A stretch of 64,000 nt of DNA from Triangularia verruculosa (lineage: Eukaryota > Ascomycota > Sordariomycetes > Sordariales > Podosporaceae), in contig MU863968.1 of assembly GCA_033296885.1 (NCBI GenBank), positions 62,001 to 126,000 on the forward strand. Direction: 5' to 3'. The notes below the pieces were generated by a model that was not told where the DNA came from, did not search any database, and saw only the letters and a program-made list of their open reading frames with translations. Of the stretch, positions 1-9,187 are shown in pieces. A program made the translations under genes and the position numbers. Position 1 is the stretch's first letter; each line of letters begins with the position of its first letter.

Positions 1-1
1 C

Positions 2-727
2 GAGAATGGCCGTCCCATCCAGTCGCCTGACGGAAGCGACTCTGGCAACGGGGAGCATGATGACGACGGCGACTCGGTCCCGTCAGCGCCCCCAATGGAG
101 CGCAACATCTCGCACGCTACTCGCAGTGGTCTTCGTGGGTCAAACAACCCCAACTTTATCGACGACAAACTTATGGGCATGGAGCTCCTTGCGAACTTCG
201 ACTTCCCCGGCAATTTTGATCGGATGCTTGCCGCGGACCCCAAGCTTCCAGCGACATTTCCTTCGACTTACATCAAGGGCCACAACAGGCTGGAATACAA
301 CACCACCAATAGCCTCGCTAACGACGATGTTAATGGTGATATGATGGTCATGCAAGCCCTCAAGCAGTACGAGCAGGCCAATGGACCGGGGTCGAGCTTT
401 GCTGTTGAGAATGGGAGCCGCAAACTTCTTGAGGCTGCCTCCTTCCCGGCTAGAGATCACCGCTTCGTTGCTTATCTCCAGGGTGAAAGGCCGACGGAGA
501 ACGAGGTGCGTAAACGCCTCGGCCTTCCAGTGCTCCCGGATACCGTTGAGCCGGTGATGAGCAATGAAAGAAGCAGCACTCCGCGACCAGGACATGGCGG
601 TACTCCTGGCCAGTCGCCAGCCAAGGGCTTCGGGGGGGTGCCAATGAGTCGACAGTCGAGCGCCAACGGCGTGCCAATGAGTCGAAGCAGCAGCCGAAAG
701 GGTGGACGTGGAGGAAGGGGCGGTTGA
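2..727 (+). CDS. C-terminal part of an unrecognised protein (5' end outside window)
   Basis: The reading frame is open from base 2 to a TGA at 725-727, giving about 241 residues of a longer protein, probably all in the last exon. The visible part starts with an acidic, Ser/Asp-rich linker. It continues with a compact, non-repetitive stretch (around residues 40-175 of the fragment, including FIDDKLMGMELLANFDFPG and an ERPTENEVRKRLGLP segment) that looks like a conserved folded or semi-folded region. It ends in a Ser/Gly/Arg-rich tail finishing with GGRGGRGG, an RGG-like motif often seen in RNA-binding or arginine-methylated proteins. I do not recognise the family and assign no function. The gene is convergent with the oxidoreductase gene that follows. 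Coding status is likely from the long stop-free frame and non-random composition; the N-terminus and any introns are outside the window. Confidence 0.7.
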   Translation, partial: ENGRPIQSPDGSDSGNGEHDDDGDSVPSAPPMERNISHATRSGLRGSNNPNFIDDKLMGMELLANFDFPGNFDRMLAADPKLPATFPSTYIKGHNRLEYNTTNSLANDDVNGDMMVMQALKQYEQANGPGSSFAVENGSRKLLEAASFPARDHRFVAYLQGERPTENEVRKRLGLPVLPDTVEPVMSNERSSTPRPGHGGTPGQSPAKGFGGVPMSRQSSANGVPMSRSSSRKGGRGGRGG

Positions 728-1084
728 AGGCCCCTTCGTTGACATATGCTGGGAAATGAAATAGTTGGTTCATGTCGAATTCTGGTAGAAGGGAAGCGTT
801 GAACATGATCTGGTCACATATATGGGCATATGAAACGGAGTTTATCTTGGGACGGAGTTTAGGGGCTGGTGCTATAGGTCTTGCTTTTTTTTTTCTTCCT
901 TTTGTCTATTCACAACATTACCGGCACCATGGGCATTATTTTCAATACCCCGATAGCGGAGGAGAGGCGGACTGATTTGTTGACAATTAGATTCCGTCTA
1001 TATGCATATCAGATTTCATTCTAACTTGGTTTGCTTTCCTTGCAACACAGTCCCTATACGCCTTTTTTTTTTGTGGCAGCTTGA
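728..1084. other. Convergent intergenic spacer
   Basis: This 357-bp spacer lies between two convergent genes and presumably holds both 3' UTRs. It contains short poly-T runs (near 882-894 and 1065-1073). I see no gene in it. Confidence 0.6.
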
Positions 1085-1957
1085 TCAAGGACCAAACACC
1101 AACGCCCTAACCTCGATACTTCTCCTCCCCTCGGCTTCCGGTCTTGTTCTCGGGTCCTCGAACGCAGAGTGTGCCACTCTCCCGCCCTTGACCTCTGACC
1201 CAGGCTTCAGTGCCTCAGAGTCGAAACACTGCAAGAGGATTCTTTCTGTGTTCTTCATGCCCGAAAGATAGTACCACTCCTGATCAGGATGGTGCGCAAT
1301 GGCGGCCGTCTGGCCGATGTATCCAGTCTGAGTGTACCGATGCTCCACCGGGATGACCTCCTCGTCTCTCAGGCTCGCGCTGGAGGCAAACGCCAGCGGG
1401 AAACTTTCGAGGGGTTGGTCATTCAGCGGCCGCCAGACGTTCACGATCCGGTAGCGAGTGCCCTTTGCGAAAACTTCGTCTGCTTCCTCCGCGGAAAGAT
1501 GTTTTCTCACGCGCTGGGCTGCGGAGGCGGCGGTTTGGTCGATGTGGACTCGCTGGACGGGTGTGCGAGGGGCGGAGGGGGAGGGGAGGCGGATGGTGTG
1601 GTCGAAGATGATTATTTTGTTTGCGTTGGGGATGGTGGAGAGGAGGAGGGAGGTGATTTCGGGGTAGTAGTGCTTTTTGATGGAGTCGGAGGAGGTGAAG
1701 AGGGAGGGTTCGGAGGAGGGAGGGGGTTGGGAGGTGAGGAGCTGGAAGGAGTGGTGGTTGAGGGTGAAGGTGGTGAGGTTGGGGCGGACGTCGGTGATGA
1801 GGACTTTGTGGGGGGAGGAGCTGTAGTTTCGGGGGGGGAGGGGGGAATCAGGGGGGAGGTCGGCGAGGTTGTAAGGGGGGGAGTTGTCGGGGGGTGGGGA
1901 GTAGAAGTTTAGGGGGGCGGTTATGGGGCCTGAGGAGGGGAGGTGGGTGATTGCCAT
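1085..1957 (-). CDS. CmcJ/AsaB/NvfI-like oxidoreductase (hydroxylase/desaturase family)
   Basis: Single-exon gene encoding 290 aa. The whole chain fits the fungal family annotated as CmcJ-like methyltransferase or AsaB-like hydroxylase, which relates to GA4-desaturase and Fe(II)/2-oxoglutarate enzymes of secondary metabolism. Visible signatures are an N-terminal Pro-rich segment, a KKHYYPEITSLLL block, an IFDHTIR block, VHIDQTAA with the HxD pair at H138/D140 (candidate metal ligands), INVWRPL, and a C-terminal WYYLSGMKNTERILLQCFDS block. The length is normal for the family and the start codon gives a normal N-terminus. The N-terminal third is strongly Pro/Ser-rich, so the + strand here is nearly pure G/T/A with long G runs. 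Substrate is unknown. No polyketide synthase, peptide synthetase or terpene gene is visible nearby, so a secondary-metabolite role would be inference. A TATATATA tract about 104 bp upstream is a plausible core promoter. Confidence 0.85.
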   Translation of the reverse strand: MAITHLPSSGPITAPLNFYSPPPDNSPPYNLADLPPDSPLPPRNYSSSPHKVLITDVRPNLTTFTLNHHSFQLLTSQPPPSSEPSLFTSSDSIKKHYYPEITSLLLSTIPNANKIIIFDHTIRLPSPSAPRTPVQRVHIDQTAASAAQRVRKHLSAEEADEVFAKGTRYRIVNVWRPLNDQPLESFPLAFASSASLRDEEVIPVEHRYTQTGYIGQTAAIAHHPDQEWYYLSGMKNTERILLQCFDSEALKPGSEVKGGRVAHSAFEDPRTRPEAEGRRSIEVRALVFGP

Positions 1958-2818
1958 GGTGGTTGATATGGTTTGAGTTCAAGAGGTGTGATATGTGGTG
2001 GTTATGGAAGACGGTGGGCTGGTGATGACGAGAGGCATTTCAATGATGAGGATCTGGAGATATATATATTTTGTAGATTCGTCTAGAAAGAAACGTTTAT
2101 CCTCTAGATATTATCAAGCAATGCTACATAAGATGCTGTTGAACACACCAAATTCACCACTTACACGGCCGGTTGCGCCATTAGCCCCATCACGTCATGT
2201 TGAAGAACGACTCAAAGGGCGCGTTTTAGGTCGTCGAGAGCTTCCAATCGCGGGAGGGATTAGTAATTAATGATTTATTTAGCTTGGGCTCTCATTTTCT
2301 AGCGTGCTGCAAAGAAGGAAGTGGTTGCATCTGCAACTTCTCTTCAGGAAGGAGGGGAGGAAGGGCGCGGACAACCAATGACGTCTGCACCGTTGAGAAG
2401 TGAAAGGGCATAAAGTTATCCCGAACCTGGCCAAGACCTGGGGTATCCTTGGAGGGGAAGCCAAATGCTGTGATTGGATGACTAGACTAACAGGCTTAGC
2501 CTAATCGGGCAACAAGTAAACAGACACGGTTGGTCCCTGGTCGGATGTAACCGTGCGCGCACAGCAGACCGATACGAAGCAGCTTGTCGCATTCAAACCA
2601 TCATTTCCATCTCATATCAATTTATCGACGCGTTAAACGGTTCTTTTTGGCGGGGGTTATTTTTTCGGTCTTGAAGAAAAGAGAAAGCCTTGTTAGCCGT
2701 GGGCTGCATTCCAAGTGTGTGTCTCTAATACGTCCATGCTTCTGCTTGCTGCCCCATGCCCCCATGATTAGCATTTTCTGGACGCCCTCGCCGCGGCAAA
2801 TTTGCGACCACCGCGGAC
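1958..2818. promoter_or_regulatory. Divergent promoter region between the CmcJ-like and AT-hook genes
   Basis: An 861-bp divergent intergenic region. It holds an AT-rich patch at about 2055-2160 next to the oxidoreductase gene, then more GC-balanced sequence leading to the AT-hook gene. No further coding sequence is supportable. Confidence 0.45.
2061..2068 (-). promoter_or_regulatory. Candidate TATA box for the CmcJ-like gene
   Basis: TATATATA lies 104 bp upstream of the minus-strand start codon at 1957, within a locally AT-rich patch (about 2055-2160). The motif is symmetric and could equally serve the plus strand, but the next plus-strand gene starts 750 bp away. Confidence 0.3.
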
Positions 2819-5800
2819 ATGGATGAAGAACACACAATAACGCTGAACCTGGGATCTTCGCCCGACCCGCTAATAGATCCGATCCTCAGCCCGCCGATGC
2901 TGCCGCCGTCGCGCGTCAAACCACGAGCCCAGCCTGCCGCGCGACTTTTGTCCATTGCGAGATCGCCTAGGAAACGAACCTTTGAGCTCGACATTGGCAG
3001 CCCCGTTTCGCCCCAGCGGCTTTTGGTGACTGTGCAGGCCGAGGACCAGGCGAGGAATAACACGAAGGGGATAAAGCGCCGCCTTTTTCAATCGCCCACG
3101 CCGACGCCGAAGAGAGGAGCGATGAGGGGGGGAGATGTCACCACGACGGTGGTGCCGGTGCGCGGTCTGACTGATGATGAGGGGGTGACGCCGAGGAGGA
3201 GAGGTCGACCACGGAAGTCGGGGACGCCGGTGCCTACGACGCGGCGCAAACGACCTGGTACACCGGGAGCGAAGGCTGCTGGGAGAGGCACGTCGCGATC
3301 ACCTGAGAAATCACCTCGAAAACCACCACAAAAGGAGCCCCTGCCAAACGAAGACGCGCTGGAGGAGATCGACGCCACGCCGCGCCCCGTCAGTCTGTTG
3401 AAACGACCAGCGAAACGAAAGTCGATGACCCCAGCGAAAGATGATACCCAGCCAAGGAAAAGAGGACGGCCAAGGAAGAGCCAGGTCCCGATGGAGATGA
3501 ACATGGGCAGCATTGCGGAAGTGCTGCAACAGGATAATGCTTCGAGATTACCGCCAATACAGCATGACGTCTTCGGTCAGGGACAATACACGGCTAGGGA
3601 GCATCAGGGCGATCTTGGATCTGGTGGAATAGAGGATGACATCTGGCTTGCTACCATGTCTGATCAACCATCGCCTGCCGCGCAAAGGCTCCGGACGAGC
3701 CTAAGCAACCGATCTCCTCCGAAGGAACCGTCGCCAGAGCCAGCTCATCGGCTCGAACAAGACCTCTCGCCGGAGCCCGAGCCCGAGCCGCAACCTGAAC
3801 CGCAACCTGAGCACTCCGAGGGCGATTTTGATGAACATCACGAGTGGGCCGACATGCACGACGGACCCGAGGATGACTATGACGAGGGCGACTATATGAC
3901 GAGTCCAGTCCGTGATGTGGGAGATGCTCAGGATACAATGGCTGGCGCTGAGGACTTTACAGAGGTACCGCTTGCGGAGCTTAGATCGCTTGTGAATTCC
4001 AGTATGGTGGCTGGACAGGAGCAAGAACCAGAGCAAGAGCATGAGCTCGGGGATGCCACAAAGGTCATTATTAAGAATAGTATCGACTATCTTAGGCAGA
4101 GCCGGGGGACTGCGGCTGGGGAGACTTCGCTTCGGCCAGTGGAAGAGACCAGGGAGGAGCACGATTTTGGGTTTAGTGTTCGGTCTGGGCGGAAGTCTCG
4201 GCCGGAACCTTTCGAGGCGAGCAAATTCGACTTCGGCTCTAGTTTTCGGCCTGGACAGAGTACTCAAGAAGGCCCTGTCCCGCGACGAAAGGAGCAAGAT
4301 TTCAACTTCAGTGTCGGACCTGGAAGAACTGCTCAAACATCTCATGCTGATCAATTGAGAGGCCTTGACTTTAATCTCAGCGCTGGTCCGGGACAAACCA
4401 CTCAACCCTCTCCTGCTTTGCCGAGGAAGAACTTCGATTTCGATTTCAGCGTCTTGCCGGACGAGACGGCTGAGACAAGTACCGCTGCGAAAAGAGGAGA
4501 ATCTGCTTTCAACTCTAGCGTTGGGCCAAGAGAGGTAAAGGCTGCTCAGAGGGCTGCTATCCCGCGAAAGGATGTTATCGGTTTTGGCTCCAGTATTGGG
4601 CCAATACAAAGGACTGGAACATCATCTTTCGAAGCCAAAAGCAAACCGTTTGATCCTGAGTTTTTTAGTGACGAGTCTAGGCAACAGAGCGAGGAGCCGC
4701 CCCGGCAAGACTTTGAAGAGGAAAGGCAAGAGAGTCGAGATCCGAGACAGGAAAGCCAGGAGCCGAGACATGAAAGTCAGGAGCCGGCAGAACATCAAGG
4801 TTTTACTAAGTCAACGATTGACCCGGACTTCGAATTCAGTGATGGGCCTATGCAGGTAACCGAGCGGGAGCATCAAGGCTTGTCCAGGCCAACAATTGAC
4901 CCCGACTTCGAATTCAGTGATGGGCCTGTACAAGACACTCATCGGGATCATCATCGACAACCTGAAAGACAGAAGCTCCAGCCGGCGGCAAGATATTCAG
5001 TCCGCCAGCTGGAAGCTGAACCGGAGCCAGAAGTCGAGCCAGAAATCGAGCCAGAGCCAGAGCCAGAGCCAGAGTCAGAGCCAGAACCAGAACCGGAACC
5101 GGAACCGGAAAGAGAACCAGAGCTGGAACAACCCAAGCCTTACAAAACGAAACCTTACAAACGATTGCCACCCCGCCCCAGCGAGGTCGAAATTGCTGCT
5201 GAGGCAGAGGCTCAGGATGAACTTGCAGACGACTCCGATGCTTGGTGGAATCGAGTACCAGAAAAGCCAAAGCCAAAGAAGAAGCCAAAATCACTACTTG
5301 GCGATATAATCCGCAAGCAACGAAGGGGCGCTGCCAACACAACTCAGGAACCATCCCCTGCCGACGACTCGAACTTGACTGGAGAAGGAGACTCTTTTTC
5401 CACGTTGCCTGATGAAGTATATGCGGCTCCCACTGCAGGCGGAGAGCAAGAGGATCAACACGAGAGGGTATATGATGACGATAGAGAGGAAGCGTCACAT
5501 GATGATGGAGGAGAGGAGGAAGTACAGGCTGCGAGCCAACAGATCCAGTCGTCCATTGAGCGGCCATCACCAGTGAATCACTCCAATCCCCACCTTGAGA
5601 CGAATAGGCTGTTGACACCTGATGAGACACCGTCCCCATTACCCTCCGAAGGTGAAGGTGGAGACGAAGCTGCAGGAAACATAGCACCCAGCCAACCTAC
5701 CCAGCCGGATGTACAAGTCGAGATGCCCTCATCACCACCTACCAGTGACCCTAGCCCACCGGCTCCTGCTGTCCACCTACCACAACACACCAGAACAAAG

Positions 5801-8800
5801 TCGAATGAGACCCCGGCCGATCAGCTCATAGACACGGCACCTTTACCAAGAACAGACGTAAATGTACAGTCACTAAACCTAGCGCCCCCAGGATCCCAGT
5901 CACGGCCTAGCCTTTCACCCATAGTACGTGCCGGCCGAGTTCTGCAGCTTGTCACATCCGATCCGCCCTCGCCCCCAGGGAGAGACAGTGTACTGCGGAG
6001 TCCATTTCGGGGATCGGTTGGGAAGTCGAGCCAGTCCCCCGCGCCTTTTACTTCACAGCCCCGTGCCACTCGCTCACCCTCGCCGCAACGTACTGACACT
6101 GCCCAGGAGAAGCAGCCGGACCGGCCTTGGTTGAGAGGACTGCAGCAGATTAAGAATTTTGTTGCCGAAACAGCCAAGAGCTTGTCGCCTACCCGGATTT
6201 CGGGTGCCAGGACAGAACCTGAGGAGGACCCCTTTGGTCAGGGAACCCCAGGTAGAAGGGGTTCTGTGCGTAAGACGCTTTTTAGTGGGCCCGAGGTCGA
6301 TCCAGAAGCTACTGTCAGCGCTCCCAACTCTGCGGTTGCTGAGCCGATGCGACGTCGTGGTGTGACAAGTTCAGAGGAGACTGCTCCTGAGAGAGATGCT
6401 TCTCTGGAGCGACCCGAACCCGCGCGCACCAGCAATTTTGGTTTCCGGGGTTCATTCAGTTCTAGCAGAAATCAAAAGGCTTCAGACAGTAGACTACAGC
6501 GAGAAGCGACCCGTCCGCCCGCCAAAGAACCGACACCTCAGCCTGAACCGGAACCTTTTCTTATGGACGAAATCAGCGCCCCGGAACCTGAGCAGCCAGT
6601 AGAGGCAGAGGATGATGATGATGCTGATTTCTGGCTTGAGGCCGGTGGCGTCACTCCTTTTGTCCCGAGAGTAGCACCCCCGCAAGTCAAAGCGTTCGAT
6701 GCTGGGCCCTGGCCAAAGACCAAGATTCCGACCGCGTGGAAAGCCAACAGCCAACAGCAGAGAGATGACAAGGAAAACCAGCTTCGTTTGTCAAGAAAGT
6801 CCCAGCTCGATGAGGCGGATGAGGTCGGGGAAGAGTCAAGTTTTATCCTAGACCAGATTGACAAGCAGGTGGCCGTCAACCCTACACCTGCCGCAACGAG
6901 GACAAACATGGATAGTTTTTTCTCATCGCCGGCATTGCTTGGCCAGGAGACGCCTGGCATGGGGCTGTTCAAACCTCCCCAGCGGGCGCCAAAGACCAAT
7001 CTCGTTCAGCAACAGCAACAAAAGGAACGGCAAAGAGTATGGCAATCAGACAATGGCTTGTTTGCCGGTCTGCTAGAAGTAGAGGAACAACAGGCTCAGA
7101 ATGTTGTTTCTGAAGTCGTGCCTGAGAAGCAGACACAGCTCAAAAATGCTCCAAAGAATACGGAGGCGCCTCCTCGTGTTCAAGAAGACGGTCCTGAAAG
7201 ACTAGACGCCAATTCAAAGGGCAAGGAAAACGACAGGGGACGTAGATCTGGTTCTGCTCGGGCTCAGGAAATTATTGAGAAGCGTCTCGCAATTGCGCAA
7301 GCCAAGGAAAAAGCGAGAGCGCAGATAACAACTGCCTCAGCCTCCTTTGCGCAGGAGATCACTGGACAAGAGAACGCGAGTCTGAGACCCAAGGAAAAAG
7401 AGCCAGAAAAGCCACCAGTTTCAGCACCTCGTCCTCCTCCCGCTGTCCAGCCTCAGGAGAACTTTGACAAGATTCCCCAAAAGCAAAACTTCGTTCCCCG
7501 GCAACGACAGTTTGGGGAGAACACCCTCTTCCAACCAAAGGTGCAGCCTGCTAAGCCGCCAGCTTCGGCTGCCAACGCCGTCTTGAATCCAGACAACAGC
7601 CAGGTTGACCGCTTTTTCAAGGAAAGCCGACAATTGATCCAGCCTCAACAGCATCGTCGCCAGCGGGTGAGGGCGCAGAACGCTCAGCAGATTTCATCGG
7701 AGGTTTTTTCTAGCCCAAAGACCACTCCCCCGCGACATCAGCCAAATCGGGAGGCATCACCTGGAAAGTCCTGTCTTCGGTCACCGCTGAAGGGCAAGAC
7801 TCCGGGGCCAGTTGTTGAGTTTACGACTAGCACCCTATCGCCGTTGACCCGTGCCGAGAGACGAGCGAAGTCACCGCAGAAGGCTAATCAATCTCGGAGT
7901 CAGAAACGCGGGGTTGAGAAAACTGGAAGTGGTGATCCGACTGGTGCGGAGGCGAATAAACGCCGTCAGGAACCACAGGTGGAAGAACAAGAGGTTAACT
8001 ACCCTGAGCTACCTGAGGCACAGCCTGAGGCCGATGAAGAGGAGATGTATGACATTGAGCGGGAAGGTGATCCATTCTCGGACACGCCTCAACAGCGAAG
8101 AGAGCGGGAGGTGCGAGAGCAGGAGGATCAGGAGGCTTGGGAGAGGCGAGAGTTGGGCCCGCCTCTTCATTATGGAGATGCGTCCAGGTCGGGGATCACG
8201 GGGCGGTTGTTTGAGCATAAGCTTAACAAAGTTAAGGCACAGAAGCCAGAAAGACAGAGGAGGGAGGAAACATACGAAGAGCCGCGAGAGCCTGCTCAGC
8301 TACAGTCTGAGGAGGAGTATGAAGAGGAAGAATCACAGGATGATTATGATGACGAGGAGCAAGAACCTACCCCTCCCTTGTCAGAACAGGATCAGCAGCG
8401 ATACAATCAGTATCAACCCCAGCAACGCAACGATCATTACTATTACCGCCAACAAAATCGACATCTTCGGCCTGTCTCAGAAGAGGACGAAGAAGAGGGT
8501 TCCTATTCGGAAGAGGAAGAAGAAGATCAAGCCGACGAAAACCAATACCACGACGACCACGAAGAAGAACCGCAATCCTTCTTCCCCAAATTCTCCCTCC
8601 CCTCTCTACCCTCCCTCCCCTCCCTCCCCAACCCCCTCTCCCTCCTCCCATCCCTCTTCACCTCCTCCTCCTCCTCCTCCAGCACCCCAGACGACCCCCC
8701 ACCCCCGGTAGTAACTTACCCCGACCCCTCAGGCTGGGACATACCCAACTGGGAACTCCTAGACAACTCCCTCCACCTCCACCGCCAGCACCGCCTCCCC

Positions 8801-9187
8801 ATCCTCCCCCTATCGTCAATCTCAAAGCAACTCGTCGGCCTCGTGCCAGACGTGGGCGACCCGGACGAGGCCATGACTGTCGAAGTCTGGCACATGCAGA
8901 TCGTCGAGTACTACAAGCACGTCGTCCTGGCCGACCGAGGCGAAGAAAACAAATGGGACGAGTGGGAGCTCGTGAGGAGGTTATTTGCGATTATTGTGTG
9001 CGAGATGAGGAGGAGGGATAAAAGGGGGATGGAAGAGCGACGGAGGAGACGGGCGGAGAGGTTGAGGCGGTGGGAGGAGGAGAGGGAGAGGAAAAAGAAA
9101 AAAAGGGGGTGGTTTGATTTGAGGGGTGTTTTTGGTGGTGGGGGTAGGGTTGAGAAGAAGGTGAGGACGAGGAGGGATAGGAGGTAG
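2819..9187 (+). CDS. Very large AT-hook nuclear protein (2122 aa), mostly disordered
   Basis: Intronless 6.4-kb ORF. Two AT-hook motifs are visible: RRRGRPRKS at residues about 125-132 and RKRGRPRKS at about 213-220. Basic and SP/TP-rich flanks suggest a nuclear, minor-groove DNA-binding protein with many potential CDK sites. Residues about 447-703 carry a degenerate repeated motif of the F-x-[FSN]-S-x-G-P type, ending in two near-identical TIDPDFEFSDGP copies. Residues about 730-772 are a Glu-Pro repeat. Two KEN tripeptides (1318-1320 and 1469-1471) resemble APC/C degrons. The Ser/Pro-rich segment (about 1925-1960) is followed by a C-terminal non-repetitive block (about 1973-2075, WDIPNWELLDNSLHLHRQ onward) that looks folded, then a highly basic coil. 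Fungal databases carry such proteins as AT DNA-binding protein. The biological role is not established from sequence; cell-cycle control is inference from KEN and SP/TP motifs. Confidence 0.88.
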   Translation: MDEEHTITLNLGSSPDPLIDPILSPPMLPPSRVKPRAQPAARLLSIARSPRKRTFELDIGSPVSPQRLLVTVQAEDQARNNTKGIKRRLFQSPTPTPKRGAMRGGDVTTTVVPVRGLTDDEGVTPRRRGRPRKSGTPVPTTRRKRPGTPGAKAAGRGTSRSPEKSPRKPPQKEPLPNEDALEEIDATPRPVSLLKRPAKRKSMTPAKDDTQPRKRGRPRKSQVPMEMNMGSIAEVLQQDNASRLPPIQHDVFGQGQYTAREHQGDLGSGGIEDDIWLATMSDQPSPAAQRLRTSLSNRSPPKEPSPEPAHRLEQDLSPEPEPEPQPEPQPEHSEGDFDEHHEWADMHDGPEDDYDEGDYMTSPVRDVGDAQDTMAGAEDFTEVPLAELRSLVNSSMVAGQEQEPEQEHELGDATKVIIKNSIDYLRQSRGTAAGETSLRPVEETREEHDFGFSVRSGRKSRPEPFEASKFDFGSSFRPGQSTQEGPVPRRKEQDFNFSVGPGRTAQTSHADQLRGLDFNLSAGPGQTTQPSPALPRKNFDFDFSVLPDETAETSTAAKRGESAFNSSVGPREVKAAQRAAIPRKDVIGFGSSIGPIQRTGTSSFEAKSKPFDPEFFSDESRQQSEEPPRQDFEEERQESRDPRQESQEPRHESQEPAEHQGFTKSTIDPDFEFSDGPMQVTEREHQGLSRPTIDPDFEFSDGPVQDTHRDHHRQPERQKLQPAARYSVRQLEAEPEPEVEPEIEPEPEPEPESEPEPEPEPEPEREPELEQPKPYKTKPYKRLPPRPSEVEIAAEAEAQDELADDSDAWWNRVPEKPKPKKKPKSLLGDIIRKQRRGAANTTQEPSPADDSNLTGEGDSFSTLPDEVYAAPTAGGEQEDQHERVYDDDREEASHDDGGEEEVQAASQQIQSSIERPSPVNHSNPHLETNRLLTPDETPSPLPSEGEGGDEAAGNIAPSQPTQPDVQVEMPSSPPTSDPSPPAPAVHLPQHTRTKSNETPADQLIDTAPLPRTDVNVQSLNLAPPGSQSRPSLSPIVRAGRVLQLVTSDPPSPPGRDSVLRSPFRGSVGKSSQSPAPFTSQPRATRSPSPQRTDTAQEKQPDRPWLRGLQQIKNFVAETAKSLSPTRISGARTEPEEDPFGQGTPGRRGSVRKTLFSGPEVDPEATVSAPNSAVAEPMRRRGVTSSEETAPERDASLERPEPARTSNFGFRGSFSSSRNQKASDSRLQREATRPPAKEPTPQPEPEPFLMDEISAPEPEQPVEAEDDDDADFWLEAGGVTPFVPRVAPPQVKAFDAGPWPKTKIPTAWKANSQQQRDDKENQLRLSRKSQLDEADEVGEESSFILDQIDKQVAVNPTPAATRTNMDSFFSSPALLGQETPGMGLFKPPQRAPKTNLVQQQQQKERQRVWQSDNGLFAGLLEVEEQQAQNVVSEVVPEKQTQLKNAPKNTEAPPRVQEDGPERLDANSKGKENDRGRRSGSARAQEIIEKRLAIAQAKEKARAQITTASASFAQEITGQENASLRPKEKEPEKPPVSAPRPPPAVQPQENFDKIPQKQNFVPRQRQFGENTLFQPKVQPAKPPASAANAVLNPDNSQVDRFFKESRQLIQPQQHRRQRVRAQNAQQISSEVFSSPKTTPPRHQPNREASPGKSCLRSPLKGKTPGPVVEFTTSTLSPLTRAERRAKSPQKANQSRSQKRGVEKTGSGDPTGAEANKRRQEPQVEEQEVNYPELPEAQPEADEEEMYDIEREGDPFSDTPQQRREREVREQEDQEAWERRELGPPLHYGDASRSGITGRLFEHKLNKVKAQKPERQRREETYEEPREPAQLQSEEEYEEEESQDDYDDEEQEPTPPLSEQDQQRYNQYQPQQRNDHYYYRQQNRHLRPVSEEDEEEGSYSEEEEEDQADENQYHDDHEEEPQSFFPKFSLPSLPSLPSLPNPLSLLPSLFTSSSSSSSTPDDPPPPVVTYPDPSGWDIPNWELLDNSLHLHRQHRLPILPLSSISKQLVGLVPDVGDPDEAMTVEVWHMQIVEYYKHVVLADRGEENKWDEWELVRRLFAIIVCEMRRRDKRGMEERRRRRAERLRRWEEERERKKKKRGWFDLRGVFGGGGRVEKKVRTRRDRR
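5014..5130 (+). repeat. Glu-Pro codon repeat inside the AT-hook gene
   Basis: A run of Glu-Pro and related dipeptides, encoded by tandem hexanucleotides such as gagcca and gaaccg, is interrupted by Val, Ile, Ser and Arg codons. The third codon position varies (ccg, cca, gag, gaa), so the repeat is old or under amino-acid-level selection rather than a fresh slippage expansion. A shorter Glu-Pro run occurs at about 3765-3810. Confidence 0.75.

Noticed and set aside
1289..1912. 207-codon Gly/Glu/Val-rich plus-strand frame
   Set aside because: Antisense shadow of the Pro/Ser-rich CmcJ-like coding sequence.
7851..8711. 286-codon plus-strand frame inside the AT-hook gene
   Set aside because: Alternate-frame shadow of the acidic, low-complexity part of the 2122-aa protein.
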